A stretch of DNA of 64,000 nucleotides from Solanum dulcamara (Eukaryota > Streptophyta > Magnoliopsida > Solanales > Solanaceae): positions 76,241,097 through 76,305,096 of the forward strand of contig NC_077242.1 in assembly GCF_947179165.1 (NCBI RefSeq), given 5' to 3'. The translations under genes were made by a program, and so were the position numbers. Under the pieces are notes generated by a model, which ran no database searches, was not told the DNA's origin, and saw only the letters and a list, made by a program, of their open reading frames with translations. Positions 10,012-23,428 of the stretch are shown in pieces. Each line of letters starts with the position of its first letter. Position 1 is the first letter of the stretch.

Positions 10012-10494
10012 TCTACTACTTTGTTTTGCATCCTTGGATTGATCACTCAATTGTAGTGTTTGTGATTCCCCATGTTATAATTTTAGCCATGTTCTTTGAT
10101 GATTTTCGTTTACGCTAAAATTTTGTTGTATATATAGCTTTTATGAAGATTATCTCCTTTTATATTTAGATTTTTCCTTTACTATGTAAAGGGAGAGTCT
10201 CCCTTATTTATGTTTTTCTAGTTTCTTTGTATCGAGAGGAGTCCTCTCCTTTAGGTGCATAGTTTCTAGGACCCTTTTTTGTGTGCTTGTATCGGGGATG
10301 AGCTGATTGACCTTATTAGGAATATCGGCTTATGAACCACCATAGGATTGGAGGTTAGGTTTATGCCCCCCTCCGTGTATCTTTCTATTTTTATGTATAA
10401 TACAGCTTGGGGGTGAGCGGCTCAACCCCTGGACGCGCATGAGAGGTGGGAGCCTCGTGTATGGTCTGTTCCCAAAAAAAAAAAAAAAAAAAAA
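10012..10494 (+). other. LINE 3'UTR and poly(A) tail
   Basis: This is non-coding sequence with the GGGGGTGAGCGGCTCAACCC and GGTGGGAGCCTCGTGTATGG motifs seen at plant L1 3' ends, followed by 21 A residues at 10474-10494. Confidence 0.7.
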
Positions 10495-10548
10495 CAATGC
10501 GAATTATGAAGACTGCGTTTTTTTCTTCTTATTTATTTTTGAAATTAC

Positions 10549-10823
10549 TTTATTACACACTCTCCCTGTTTAATTTTATTGTGCACTATTTTTAAATATA
10601 TTTTTACTTTTTATTTATTATTTTTAACATATCAAGAAAATATAATTATTATTTTTCTATTTTAATCTCAATATTAATTATTTATATCCAAAATTATTTT
10701 TCAAGACCTAAAATAATTAGTCAATGAATAGAAATATTGTCGTAAGATGCTAATATGAATTATCATATCTTACAAAATATGTAAAATTTAAAATGGACAA
10801 ATAAAAATTTACGGAGGGAGTTA
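10549..10823. mobile_element. Stowaway-like MITE (copy 3)
   Basis: It matches copy 1 (1320-1585) along its whole length, including a shared left flank ATGCGAATTATGAAGA. It ends in TTTACGGAGGGAGTTA. The shared flanks mean a segment larger than the MITE was duplicated. Confidence 0.6.
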
Positions 10824-11411
10824 CGAGTTACATTTGCATTATTTACTCATATTTAAATAAACTGTATGTAGTAGGAAAATGAAGTTGTTATGGTTCTTTT
10901 ATTGTGTTAGTGGACTGAATATGAATTATTTATTTTTTCAAAAAAAAAATTAAATTGTTTAAATGGATTATATCCATCATGTAATACTAAAATATGTCGG
11001 TAATTTTATTTAGACACACATATTATGGCATATTCTAATCCAACACCTAAATATATGGTAAATTGTTTATATTGGACATTTTAACTCAAAAAAATTAAAA
11101 AGTTTTTATGTATATTTTCAAACGTTCGTTACGTAAATAAGTCAATCACTTAAAATATATCTTTTTTTTACTATACATATTAACCTTACTAAACTGAAAA
11201 AATTCATACATGTTTATTGAGATGTCGTCTCGATGAACGAAACGTGAGAGAGAAGTATTAAAAAAACTAATCACAACAAATTAATGTTGTGCCTTGCACC
11301 GTGTCTTTATAGAAAATTGAGTGGTTGATAATTTTATTTTGTAATTGACAAAATAAAATATTAAATATGTTTAGTTGATGGCATGTCATTTTTGTTAAGA
11401 TATCTTCACGA

Positions 11412-11449
<38 letters not shown>

Positions 11450-14400
11450 TACTTTTCTCATTTAAGAATGACATCAAAACATATACTAGAATTCTGTTTT
11501 TGCCCAAAAAAGGAAGGCAAAAGGAATGTTTTTCCTGTTTTTTATATGGTTGAACAACAAAGAATATTATAAAATATGTAATAAAAAAATGATTTCCAAA
11601 TATAAGTAGGTGGCATGTTTCAATTTTTTTACCTTTTGACTTTCGAGTTCAATTCTCGTATTAAAATTTAACTAAATTTAAATTTAGAAATTACAAGATA
11701 TATTTCTAGAGTTGGCGCTCTTTAACATATTTTTTTTCCATCATCATGTACTCAATTTCAAAGTATTAGTTACAAACTAAATAATGTTCACCAACTTCAT
11801 TGAATTAATTAAACAGCATACCGTTTAATAACGTTAAAAAGAGTTGTACTAGATAATCACAAAATAATGTGACCATCGAATTTAGTCATAACCAATACTA
11901 ATACAAATCAATTCATGCAAGTTGAATAAATTGTGAACAACTTGCATGAATTGATTTGTATGTGCAAATTCAAAGTATTGTGACAAATTTAATTTACCTT
12001 TACCAACCTCATTGAATTTATTCATAACCAATACTAATATTACAATAAAGTTTTTAGACTCCGTCTAAATGAGCTTGTTCACATATTATCGATTCAAATC
12101 CGAATAAAAGAAGTGAGTTATGTTATATTGATAGATAATTTTGATGAACTTTACGAGAATTAATCTATTAAGAATTAATGATTTCAAACGAGATTAACTA
12201 GAGGAAAAAATGGCACAATACAAACATGTGTGAGCATGTTCATCTAACATTGATCCAAACTCGAATAAAGTAGGGTGTGTTGTGGTAGACTGATAGCTAA
12301 CATAAAAGTAGTTAAATTCTAATGAATTTATTTTTGATCACAACATTTCGAGTTTAATTTGAGAGAAATGAATAATGTGACTTCATATAACAAACTTTAA
12401 CTTGTTTAAAATTGAGGAATATAATTATTGTTATTACGATAATATTCTTTTGAAATTACGAAAATAAAATAAAAATGAAAGAGTGACACCATATATAATT
12501 GACTTGTATTCAAAGGGATTCTTGAATTAAGAGTGAGTCATTTTAATTTGTTCTTAAATAAGTTGAATTAGACTTAACACCTCATTAGTTGCCAAATTCA
12601 GTGCGTGATTTGAATTTAGTTGAGTCTCCATTGCGGGCTTCAGACACCGAATGAAAAATTAAAAAGAAAAACTTTGTTGTTCACTAAATTCTAAACTAAT
12701 GGAGAATTGATCAAAACATCTCAATGTTTTCAACGAACGAAATTCGTCGAAAATATGTTGGGCATGGAGCGATCACCGATGTTGTGACACCCCTGACGGA
12801 GGACGAGCTAATGAGGGCAGGTCAAATAGGACTGACAGACTCTTAGATTGACAAACTTCAAAAGATAAGCAACATATGACACCTTAGGTAAATCACAAGT
12901 CGAGAGGACAGTGGAGAGCATTATAAGGCAGAATTAAAATTCACTTGGTACACACACATTTAGAACTCCATGTGGCATAGCCGAAGAAAACAAATCCGTA
13001 CGAATCTAAGTCCAAAACTAATAATACGTACCATGAACTTGGATCATTGAACTAGTGAAATATGATGAATTAATTAACATTATAATTGGGATCTCTCATA
13101 TATTTGTCCTTCTCTATTTTGTATGTATATATTAGTCCTTTATCAAAGATGTTTAATTTTCTCTTCCAAACATAGTTTAACAGTAAAAAAACTAAAAAAA
13201 ATAAATAAAATGAAAACATAATTAATATGATTCGACTCTTACCTAGTCAATAGTCATGACTAATTAGATCTTAAGTTGCCAATTGGCAAATTAGTCGAAT
13301 AAGTAGGTTTAATTAGGGTAAAGAATGATTATACAAAAACAAAATAAAAAATAAACTTTGCCTCTAGCACCAAGGGTTCTCTATATATATTTTCTGCGGA
13401 CATATAAATCTCTAACCAACATTAAACTTTAAAGTAGATGTATCTATATATTTAAACCCGACTCCAATTAATTATTGATAGCTCTATATAGAATTATTTG
13501 TTTCTTCCGTTATACTCTAAATTTTAGATAATTTCTCACGTGAACAAGCTACAAGGGCCAAAATTATCAAGGTTTATATCTAATATATGTGTTGGTGGAA
13601 AATAACAGATATCGATATAATAGTTTGAAGTGCATGTAAGCTGATCGTACACCGACATTATAAAAGTAAATAAATTAGGATTTAGTACTCACATGTTGAT
13701 GAAGTGGCAATGGGTTCAACTACACTGGCATGTGAGTTATTATTTCCAAGAATTACAAGTTGTTCATGTGGAGTTGTTATTTGCTGCTAAATATATGGTT
13801 TTATTCACATGATTGAGATTTAGTAATTATTATGTTTCCTTCTTTCCTTTAAATTTTGAATGAATTGATCAAAAGTCCTTTTAAAAAAAAAAAAAACAAG
13901 GCTCAGAACAGATGAATGCAACAGAATTTAATATTTTGCATGAATATGATTGTATGTAACTATATATAAGAAGATACTAAAATTCTATTATACTTGATCT
14001 TATGGTTTCAAAAATAAAATGCATTTTAAGGACGGATCTAACCGAGGGTGGTTCAAAGAGAAGGACTGACATATATGAAGGCAAACTTTCGAAGAAAAGT
14101 TGCATGATACCTTAAACAAGTCCTACATCATAATGGAAGCAGAAAGTGGGTAACTTTAAGTTATAACGCATAGCACGAGTTCACATAGTATGCACCTTTT
14201 TAATTCGATAATTGATGTAGCCTGAGGCACATCGAGGTCTAATAGACCAAGACAAGCAATACATGCCACGAACTCTGATTATTAACAAAATACAATTTAT
14301 CAAATGAATTATGATAGAATTTTAGATCGACTTTTAATTCGTTTTTTATAAGAATTTAAAGATTAAATCCATTAAATTTATATCCTTTTTTTATACTATT

Positions 14401-16100
14401 CAATCAAACACTTTCACATGAACTAAAATGGTATAATTTTGTTAAATCCGTATCAAAATTCCAAAAGATAAATAATTCAATCTTTCAAAACTTTATCGTT
14501 TGGAATACTTTAAGAAAAATATCAAAATATTAAAGATCAATCATAGTCCACAATCCACATTGATAAGTTTGAAAAAAATGGGTCCAACAAAACTGTCGGT
14601 GGATGTCTAGTCCCTTTCCAAATTAATATGAGTCATAGTTAGAAAGGAAAAAGAAACTAATATATAATCACAAACAACTTTATTTTACTTTTCCTCAACG
14701 TTCATATCTTCGTTAGAATTCGGTTAATTCAGATTTACGTATTTCAACACAATTTTTTCTCTTCTTAGAATTCAAATTTAAGACCTCACCATGAATTATG
14801 ATGAAATAGTTAGAATTTTTTCACACTTAATCAAAAGTCTAAAATATGAACCTTACAAATAAAAAAAATCAGAAAAAAATTTAACAATGCGCAAATCTCG
14901 ATTAACAAGACTTCAAAGCTTGTGCAAAACATTGTATAAAAACTTAACCTCCCCCACTCACAACCACTAACACCTGTGCCACCATCAATACCACCACCAC
15001 CAACAACATCGAGTACGAGTCCTAAAAACAAAAAAAAACTTGTTGGAAGTAATTTTTCAATGTTCGAATTCAAATTAATCAAACTTCAATCGAATACCGA
15101 ATATTAAATGAAATAACAAAATAAAGCACAACTCCGCCCCCCCCCCCCCAAATCACCCCCTAACCCCACGCCCACCCCAACCACAAACAGCATAGGCCCA
15201 CAAAGCCAAGAGCCCAAATAAGCGTCGGTAGAAAAAAGCCAAGAAATAGGAATACAGTTGGATCAAATCCACACGTTTGTGTCCAAATCCTGCGGCCTAC
15301 AATTATTTAAGAGCAATTACATCATTCACATGTTGTGGGCCCCCCAAAAAAATTTTAAAAAATATTTTATTTATTTATAAAAACAATTATTCGTTATCCT
15401 ATATTTAAATTGGAGTTCGATTAATCTTAAATTATGAATATTACAGAGCCCATTTATAATGATGGCGCTACAAAAAAGAAAATCATATTCAGAATTCGAA
15501 ATTCTCAAATTCCAATCATTCTACCGTAATTCATGATAACTTATAAATGTATATCACAGTCAATCTTAGCTGTCCAATCTCCACTATTCAAGGCAAAAAC
15601 TTAGCTGGCTTTCTCTCTTAAATCCTAACCATTTAATTGTCAACAAATATCTCTCCATGTGCCTACACAAGAATTCACTTCTACTTAAAATAGAATAACG
15701 TTGTAAAAAACAATATACCAATCAAAATTCCAACTATATGTAAAAAAAAAAAAAAAAAGCATTATTTCATATAAAGAGTGTAGATAGTGTTCAGAATGTA
15801 GATTCAACAGAATTTTGTAATTTTAATTAAAATCATATATACTTGAAGTTATCCGTCTTAGAATAATATCAAAATTTTATGTGCACTTCGACTATTTTGT
15901 GCAAACAAGAATCATTCAATATGATTCGATCGTCTTATACATACTTCGATCATTCATAAAATACTTGTTACTAATAATAGCAATACTTTAGTTATTAGAT
16001 ATTGTTATTGTACTTTGTAAAAATTATCACATAAAAAAGCAAACAAGAATATATATACACAAAAAAGTAAAAGACAATATATGAGACAAAGAATAATAAA
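10824..16100. other. Intergenic AT-rich DNA
   Basis: No gene or RNA was recognised. Contents seen: a TA microsatellite at about 11415-11446; imperfect direct duplications around 11755-11905/11965-12035 and 12060-12170/12225-12340; a perfect hairpin at 11901-11961; slightly more GC-rich patches at about 12755-13030 and 14030-14280 that look like old repeat remnants; a C-run near 15139-15149; and poly(A) tracts near 13880 and 15741. The only longer frame (14831-15082, minus) is low-complexity and shows no family features. The block near 12600-12660 (TCTCCATTGCGGGCTTCAGA) resembles a dispersed Solanaceae repeat. Confidence 0.6.
11901..11961. repeat. Perfect 24-bp hairpin
   Basis: Arms 11901-11924 and 11938-11961 are exact reverse complements separated by 13 bases. 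The arm core is CAATTCATGCAAGTTG. The surrounding CATAACCAATACTAATA motif occurs on both sides (about 11887 and 12020). It could be a MITE core or a small-RNA hairpin; nothing more can be said. Confidence 0.8.
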
Positions 16101-16351
16101 CTTCTTTTATCCTTTACAAGGAAAGTAACAACAAGTTGTTCTAAAAAAAGGGGAAAGGGAGTTTATCAAATCTTTTTCCCTCCTCTTTCCCCAATAATAA
16201 TAATAATATAACATTAATAGTAATTTTAAAAAAAAGAATTGGTATTCACCTTTTCTTTTCTTTTTTTCTTTTTTTTTCTTTCGTGATTCATAAAAAAAAG
16301 TCAAAAAAAATTACAACAAGAATTTTTTTTTTAAAAAAAGTAATTATCAAT
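16100..16351 (-). other. Probable 3'UTR of the GAE gene
   Basis: AT-rich, T/A-homopolymer sequence follows the stop codon. Frames seen here on either strand are low-complexity (Lys/Tyr/Phe runs) and are not genes. The poly(A) site was not located. Confidence 0.4.
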
Positions 16352-17620
16352 TTACAACTTTCCTTGATTATAGCCATAATAAGAGAGATACCACCTAACA
16401 AACTTTTTCAACCCGGTTTGCAAATCGGTTGTGGGTTTATACCCGAATTCTTTCCGGGCCGAACTTATATTCGCATGGGTAAACGGAACGTCGCCGTTTC
16501 CGGGCATTACGACGAAATTCTTCTTAGCTTTAACCTTCAAATGCTTCTCCAACATACCAACCATCATCGGAACGGTAACCGGGGACGTATTACCCAAATT
16601 AAAAATCCGATACAGAGCGGGTCCCCGTTTCTTCCCACCCGACCCGGTGCTTTTACCCGAAGTATCAAGTGACCCAATACACCCTTTCACAACATCATCA
16701 ATGTAGGTAAAATCCCGGGCCAAATCGACCCGATTTTTGCCCCGATAAACCGTTATCGGTTTTCCATGTAATATGTTTCGGGTAAAACTGAAATACGCCA
16801 TGTCGGGTCTTCCCCACGGCCCGTAAACAGTAAAGAATCTTAACCCGGTTATCGATAACCCGTATATGTGATTATAAGTGTGTGTAATTTCTTCACCGGC
16901 TTTTTTCGTCGCGGCGTATAACGAAGCGGGTTGATCCGTTCGATCCGATTCGGAAAATGGTACTTTTTCATTTAACCCGTAAACGGAACTGGAGCTCGCC
17001 CATACAATCGAAGGTTGCGGGTTCGAATTCTTGCAAACTTCGAGAAGGGAAACAAGGCCGGCGATGTTGCTGTGAATATACGAGCCAGGATTCTCCATCG
17101 CGTAACGAACTCCAGCTTGAGCTGCGAGATGCATTACGTGCGTGAATCGACCAATGTCAAACATCTTAACTAGCAGCTTCGAGTCGTTGATGTCTCCTTC
17201 GACGATGAAAACTCCGTTTTCAGCTAGTAGTTTTTTCCGAGCTTTCTTCAACGACGGATCATAGTAATTATTGAAATTATCGATTCCCACGACTCCATCG
17301 CCTCGTTTCTTCAATGCGATGGAGACGTGAGATCCGACGAAACCGGCTGCGCCGGTAACAAGTACCGACATTCCGCCGTGAGAACGACGGATCTGAGCGG
17401 AGTTAATGATTTTCTTCTCCCAATGATGACCGTGTGCAAAATACCGGTTACCGGAATCCATAAATGACTGAAAACACAAATACGACGCCGTTAAAGCTAT
17501 CAAAAACAATGCCCATAGAAACATTGTGCTTGTTGAAGCAAAACATCTGTGAAAATGTCGATTTCTATCCTTAAATTTCCCCGGTGTAGAAGGAAACAAT
17601 TCTTCCTCTAACGACGGCAT
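16352..17620 (-). CDS. GAE: UDP-glucuronate 4-epimerase (GAE1/GAE6-like)
   Basis: This Golgi type II membrane enzyme interconverts UDP-glucuronate and UDP-galacturonate, the activated precursor of pectin. The 422-residue product from the ATG at 17618-17620 has a short cytosolic tail (MPSLEEELFPSTPGKF), one membrane segment (about residues 33-50, FLWALFLIALTASYLCF), a stem, and a short-chain dehydrogenase/epimerase domain. That domain shows the NAD-binding TGAAGFVGSH (89-98), the ASSSSVYG serine block and the catalytic YAATK (Tyr235, Lys239), followed by RFFTVYGPWGRPDMA. The gene is a single exon, as usual for the family. The frame extends 51 codons upstream to a TTG, but that part is low-complexity 5'UTR and the family starts at MPS. 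Closest to the Arabidopsis GAE1/GAE6 group by eye. Nothing appears damaged. Confidence 0.95.
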   Translation of the reverse strand: MPSLEEELFPSTPGKFKDRNRHFHRCFASTSTMFLWALFLIALTASYLCFQSFMDSGNRYFAHGHHWEKKIINSAQIRRSHGGMSVLVTGAAGFVGSHVSIALKKRGDGVVGIDNFNNYYDPSLKKARKKLLAENGVFIVEGDINDSKLLVKMFDIGRFTHVMHLAAQAGVRYAMENPGSYIHSNIAGLVSLLEVCKNSNPQPSIVWASSSSVYGLNEKVPFSESDRTDQPASLYAATKKAGEEITHTYNHIYGLSITGLRFFTVYGPWGRPDMAYFSFTRNILHGKPITVYRGKNRVDLARDFTYIDDVVKGCIGSLDTSGKSTGSGGKKRGPALYRIFNLGNTSPVTVPMMVGMLEKHLKVKAKKNFVVMPGNGDVPFTHANISSARKEFGYKPTTDLQTGLKKFVRWYLSYYGYNQGKL

Positions 17621-17773
17621 AATTTTATATGAGTTTTTTAGTAAGATTTGATATGAAGAATTGAGACAAATTTCTATTTTTATTCTTTGAGAAAAAAAAA
17701 AAAGCAGATGTAGATTACAATTTGATGAAATTGTGGGCCTGCATCTGCGGATTGAAGAAGAACAATGGAACAA

Positions 17774-17782
17774 TATATATAG
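17774..17782 (-). promoter_or_regulatory. TATA box of the GAE gene
   Basis: On the minus strand this reads CTATATATA, about 155 bp upstream of the start codon. It predicts transcription starting near 17745 and a 5'UTR of about 125 nt. Confidence 0.55.
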
Positions 17783-17974
17783 TGGGTGACCACAAATAAG
17801 GCGACAAAAATTTTAACGCGTGAACGCGTTAGGGAGAGAAAAATAGGAGAAAAATTAAATTTGTTTCAGTAAATAAAGAAAATCACAACTAGAAATAAGG
17901 ATACAACCAATGCCAAGTAGTATAAAGTTTTAAAAAAGTAAAGTTTAAAAACATAGGGGATTTGGATTTTTACA

Positions 17975-18397
17975 GCTTGTTTGGACGGTGACATTTCATG
18001 ATATGGTATGGTATAATATGATTAGTAAAAAAATTATGTTTATTTTGATTGTTTATTTAATTACATGATATGATATGATTTGATTTCATGATTTTGTAAC
18101 CCTGAAAACTCACTATCAATTTGGTGGTATTTCATTATTTACTTTTTATTTTTTTAATTATACCTTTACTTAATTTTAAATAATTCTAATTTACCCTTAA
18201 TTAATTGTATTTTTGTAAATTTATCAATTACGATAAAGTATCATATAATCAAATCAAACAACAAAATTATCATTAAACAATAGCAAATCATACAGTCTAT
18301 TCAAACGTAGTATTGTACTGTACAGTACAATATCATACCATACTATATAGTACTGTACATTATGAAATGATGAAAAACCACGATTCAAACAGAGTGT
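17975..18397. mobile_element. MITE with GTTTGG-type terminal repeats
   Basis: The left end CTTGTTTGGACGGTGACATT and the reverse complement of the right end (ACTCTGTTTGAATCGTGG) form imperfect inverted repeats followed by matching TTTCAT/GGTATGGTAT blocks. It contains a 22-bp perfect palindrome at 18311-18332. There is no coding capacity. The superfamily is uncertain (hAT-like by end sequence). Confidence 0.5.
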
Positions 18398-19659
18398 TAG
18401 TGGGGTACCGAAGGGGGGGGGGGGGGAGGGGATAACAATGGGATTATAGGAGAAAATTCAAATTTTTTGATGATAACAAATTTAGTGTAATCTTTATAAA
18501 TGGGGGTATGGAAATTATAGAGTGTATTGTATGACAAAGAGGTTATTTTTGATAAAACTCTTGAATTCAAATTTAAAATTTTTAGTTAAGTATAAAGGTC
18601 ATTTTAGTGTAATTTTATAAGCGAAATATTTAAAGATAAAGTGTATGTAGAACTTATCTTTTATCTTGAAAAGATAAAAAGGTTATTTTTGATAAAACTC
18701 TTGATTCCTTTTTTTTTTTCCACTCAGAATTAAAAATAATAATGTAATAAATCTAAATTCGTGCAATAAATCAAATGAAATTTAATTTCATAGTTCAAAC
18801 TCAATTTTTTTAATTAAATTAAAATTACACTTGGTCATACTCCATTTAATAGGCAGTAGAGTAAAATCTTACTAAAACTTTTTTATATATATATAAAAAA
18901 ATGATGGTTTAATTTAGTCCATATGTGGTGTAAAATTGTGTTTTTTTTTTTTTACTTTTCTAACTTTGCTCAATTTTATTTGAAGATGGTGTAAATTGTT
19001 TATAGATCTTGATTTAATGATTCGATATTCCAAAGAATCTTGTTTCAATCATTATGTTTTCTCCTTTTTGTAATTTGTTTTTTACTTTTACTGTTTATAG
19101 ATACACTTACTCTTATTCCTACTAATATTGTGCCAAATAAGGTATATTATAGTTTCAATTTACATGTAGTGCAAACTCTTATAAACTGAAATTTGCTTCA
19201 CCCCGCATAATAGAATTTATTGTTTTCAACTCGCCGTCACATAATCTAAATCGAATTATATTACTTTATTATACTTAAAAGATAATTTGTGATTAAGTAT
19301 ATACATTTCCTCCTCCAATTCGAAATACATAATTTTTGAACTTTCTAAAATTTAGTTCAAAATAAATGATTGAAACTAAAGTATTAGTTTCTATTTTTCT
19401 AAATTTATTCTTATTTAATAAATTATCAAAATACATTTTTAGAAAGTACTTCAATATTTCTTATTTTGCATGAGTTTACGATAACAAAATGCCCTTCATT
19501 AATGAAATTTGGAGAATATAAAGTGTGTATAGACTTTACGTCTACCTTATTAATCGCAAAGCTAAACTATGGATAATATTAGATCCTTTTTTTATTTCTT
19601 ATCTCTTTCACGTTTGTATTCTTTCTTCTTGTTTTTTACTTAACTGGTATATATATGTT

Positions 19660-19916
19660 ATTTCATCTATTTAAAAAAGAATGATCTACTTTTTTTTTTA
19701 CTTTGTTTAATAAAGAATGACACATTTTTTTTGACAATATTTTAATTTTACTTTTCACGTGAAATGTTTATGACTACAAAATTAAAGGACATTTTGATAT
19801 ATTTAACATAACTGATAACTTTAATTTAGGATCACAAAATTAAAAATATTTTTTTCTTTTTTAAATTCTATGTCAAATTAAATTAAGTTATTCTTTTTTA
19901 AACGCCGAAAATAGTA
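19660..19916. mobile_element. MITE with TTTAAAAAAGAATGA-type ends
   Basis: The left end TTTCATCTATTTAAAAAAGA and the reverse complement of the right end (TTTTCGGCGTTTAAAAAAGA) are inverted repeats, flanked by TA. The internal blocks are AT-rich and non-coding. It fits the common plant Stowaway/Tourist-type MITEs. Confidence 0.5.
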
Positions 19917-22409
19917 TAATGAGGGGTCATTATCAGTAAGTGAGTATAAGTGAATATCACTTCATACACGTAAGGATGTTGTATTTAAAGTGAAGTAAAT
20001 GCTTGACCTTATTTTATATTAGATTTCAATTATCAAATTGTCTGTTGCTATCATCAAAGAACTGTTTAATTTCCATAAATTGAATTAATTTAATTTAAAC
20101 ACGTAATGTGTTTGTTTACCTTTGCCAAATTGTTGTTTTTTGGTGATGATTTTAATATTTGTCGAGTTGATTTGCCAAAAAACAAGATGAATATCAATAA
20201 ATAATGTTTAAACATATATTTATCTGCCTTGAGGAGAAAAAAACATCATCCAACATTTTTACCAGTAAATTTCATTTTTGGATTTTGAGATATATAATTG
20301 AGAAATACTATTTAATTAGTTTAAAAATCGATGTGTTTTGGTCCCTAAGAATATATATATTATATTTGATTATTTGAATAACTATATTGCCGTCGAATAT
20401 GAAATAATAGTAAATATAATAATGATACAATGTCGTTATGTTAATGAAAATCGAAACTATAAAATTGCATTACTTTAGAAATTTCAATAATTCATTGCAC
20501 TAATATAAGTTATTCGATTTTACGGATATTTCAATTCCGGCGAATAATGAGTCATTAAGAATTAGGATATGCTTCTTCAAAATAATACTTATTGCGTGCA
20601 TGAGTATTAAATACGTATAATGTGATAATTAACATAACTTATAAGCAAATATGAAGTTTTCAAGTATTTTATATATTTATTTTAATTAAAAAAATAACTT
20701 CTTTAGTGGGAAATCATCGCTCATAATGACATATTCACTGTTTTTTGGAATAAATCTTGACTCTTCAAAAAGCTAATAATTTCAATTAATGTGAAAATAT
20801 ATATCAAAGTGAACATACTCTTTATGTGGAAATATTTCCTCGTTTACCACTTATTCTATAAAAAAACTACTTGTATTAAATGTATCTTAATTCATTATTG
20901 TCTCTTTAATGGTAGATAAAATTGCAAGCGACAATTACACATCATTAACTAATTAATTAATAAAGAATTAACCTAAACAGTTGCTCACGTCTCACTCAAT
21001 CGCTTAAATTAAAATAACCGACAGATATATAATATATGTATAATTAGAGTTCAAATTATGTATACGGTTAGAAAAGGTAAACAATGAATCCAACCAATTA
21101 TTTGAGAATAAATCCCTTAATTAATTTATACTCTCTCGGTATCAAAATTAGTGTCACTTTAGAAAATAGCATTAATCTGAGTCTTAATTATCAATCGTAA
21201 CGATAATTTGACTAATTATCAAACATGAAAATAGTTCACTATTTTTCTTTTAAAAAATACTCGCAATACAGTGCTCCATTTGCTCTGTATAGATCGAAGG
21301 TCTCGTTATATATTATTATTTTATTAAACTCTCGCTATTTTAGTAAATACAAAATATATGTTTGCTCTATCGGTTAGTTATAATAATCGAAATATGGGAC
21401 CCACATATATAATTGAGAGTAATTTATGAGTGACACACAGAACATGGACACCATTTTTTTGAGCCGGTTTGGTACAACGTGACAAACAGTGTGTACAAAT
21501 AATTTATTGCTTAGGTTTTCTTTATTTTATTATTATTTTGACCGACTAGTTCACCACCGGTTGAACCGGTCACTAATTTTTTCTATTATTTTCTCGTTCA
21601 CATTTACTTGTCAGCTTAAGCTTAAGATAACTCTTATATTTAATCGAAATATATAAAAATAAGTAATTTCAGATTCTAATATGAGTTTTATATTTTCAAC
21701 TAAAACAATTGTTGTTGTAGATTTCTTTTATCTGTAAATATGTCTTGATTTTGATCCTCTAAAATTGAAAAAAGAAAATCGTGTTGAAAGTGTCAATCTC
21801 AAAATGAACACTGCAAATATAAATTCGGATTAATCGACTTCAATACTGATATGGACATCAAATGAAAAATGAATAATAAATTCCCAATTTTACCCCTAAG
21901 GACGGTGGCAATGTTGTCGTACAAGCCCACGTTGTCTGTTTGTTTTTTTGTTTCAGTATTAAAAAAAAGTCTATTTGCCAGCTTTATTTTGCAGTAATAA
22001 TCAGTACAACCTGAATATTGACTTATATTTTTTTAATTAATTAACATATAAATTATACTTTTAAATGCCTTGAGGAAGGTTCTATGAAAGTGTGAGGATT
22101 GAACTTACTATTTTATCATGTTAAGTTCATAACTCCAAAGAGCAATTAACTCTTGTGAGAGAAATTCCAAAAATATCGATGTTCAATCGAAAAATTAAAA
22201 TATTCGATTATTAATAGATGAATTAAAAACGTCGATCACATAAAAAGACGATCAAGCCCTAGCTTTCAAGATTAAGCTATTTTTATTAGTTTTAGGTTAT
22301 AATTTCGACAGAAATTTGAAATCTGAAATACTTAAATGTTAAAACGAATATTCGACGTCTATTATAGGGAGTTTTTTTCTAGGTTATTCTTTTATAATTA
22401 ATTTTAGTA

Positions 22410-22444
<35 letters not shown>

Positions 22445-23147
22445 TTTTATTTTTTATTTTTATTATTATTATTTTTTTCTTCTCAAAGAAAGGATTAAGA
22501 TGCCAACCTTTGGTGGTTGGATTGAGATTAATAAAATAAAATAAACAAAGCTTATAGAATAAAGTTGAATGGGAACTTAATGTCGTGATTGCTTTAAAGT
22601 AAAGTCTTCTTTTGACCTAACTACTAAGCACATTCTATCTGTTATTATAATAATGAAAAAAAAAAATATCACTAAAATAGTACATAATTCAATAATTATT
22701 TAAAATTTTATTTGACATTTCTTGATACATGCCTCAAAACAAAACTCACTAAGCTTATAGTTACTATATTTTGACTATAACAAAGATAAAAGTGAAATAT
22801 GGTTGAACTCCTCAAACCAAGAAGAGCTAAGTTATGATTTATGAATAAATAATAATTAATGAAAAAGGTGTAGCATAATAAATGGATATAAATTCTGACT
22901 CTGATGAGATAAATATACATCCAGTACCATATGAGCTGTGATGTGAACTTTACATTTACTACTTCACTAGTTTTCATTTTCTTATTAGTTGTTATATTTA
23001 GCTCGTCAAAAATTAAATCATATGAATTTTAATTAATATTTAATTTTTTTATTTAATTAATATAAAAAAATTCAAACAATTAATTCTACGGTTAATATGG
23101 CTGATTTTTCGGAAATGGTAAGCCAATGATTTAGGAGCGATTTTGGT

Positions 23148-23428
23148 TGGTCATCATAAATTTTCACTTTTTTCCGAAATAATTTTTCCTTTTATTTTCA
23201 AATTAATGTTTAATTATAAAATTTTCAAATATAACTACAAGTTGGATTACAAATTTGAAAAAACTATTTTAAATCCGTTTTCCGACACCGTTTTCATAAA
23301 TTCTAAATAAAGTGTTCTGTTTTATCATTTGCAAAAATGTAACTAAACACAACTCCATTTTCAACTCTAACTTCGTAAATTTCAAATAAAGATAAAATAT
23401 TTGAAATCTATTGCTAAACGCCAACTTA
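23148..23428. mobile_element. MITE-like repeat related to the host of the second solo LTR
   Basis: It shares TAAACACAACTCCATTTTCA and ATCTATTGCTAAACG blocks with the sequences flanking 37895-40460 (CAAACAC, CAACTCCAACTT, TTCTATTGCCAAACATC). The left side TTGGTTGGTCATCATAAATT resembles TTTGGTCATAAAAATT at 37749. Boundaries are approximate. Confidence 0.45.

Larger units (their letters stand above)
5063..10494 (+). mobile_element. L1-type LINE (non-LTR retrotransposon), 5'-truncated
   Basis: The element consists of a partial ORF1, an ORF2 with endonuclease, reverse transcriptase and zinc-binding parts, a frameshifted RNase H, a 3'UTR of about 460 bp and a 21-base poly(A) at 10474-10494. The left edge abuts the inverted-repeat arm at about 5062, and no upstream promoter or ORF1 N-terminus is present, as expected for a 5' truncation. 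I could not identify a convincing target-site duplication. The right flank (10495 on) resembles the sequence at 1278 on. Confidence 0.85.

Noticed and set aside
16352..17773. 473-aa version of the epimerase starting upstream
   Set aside because: The extra 51 codons begin at TTG, overlap the TATA box region and are low-complexity. The ATG at 17618-17620 matches the family start.
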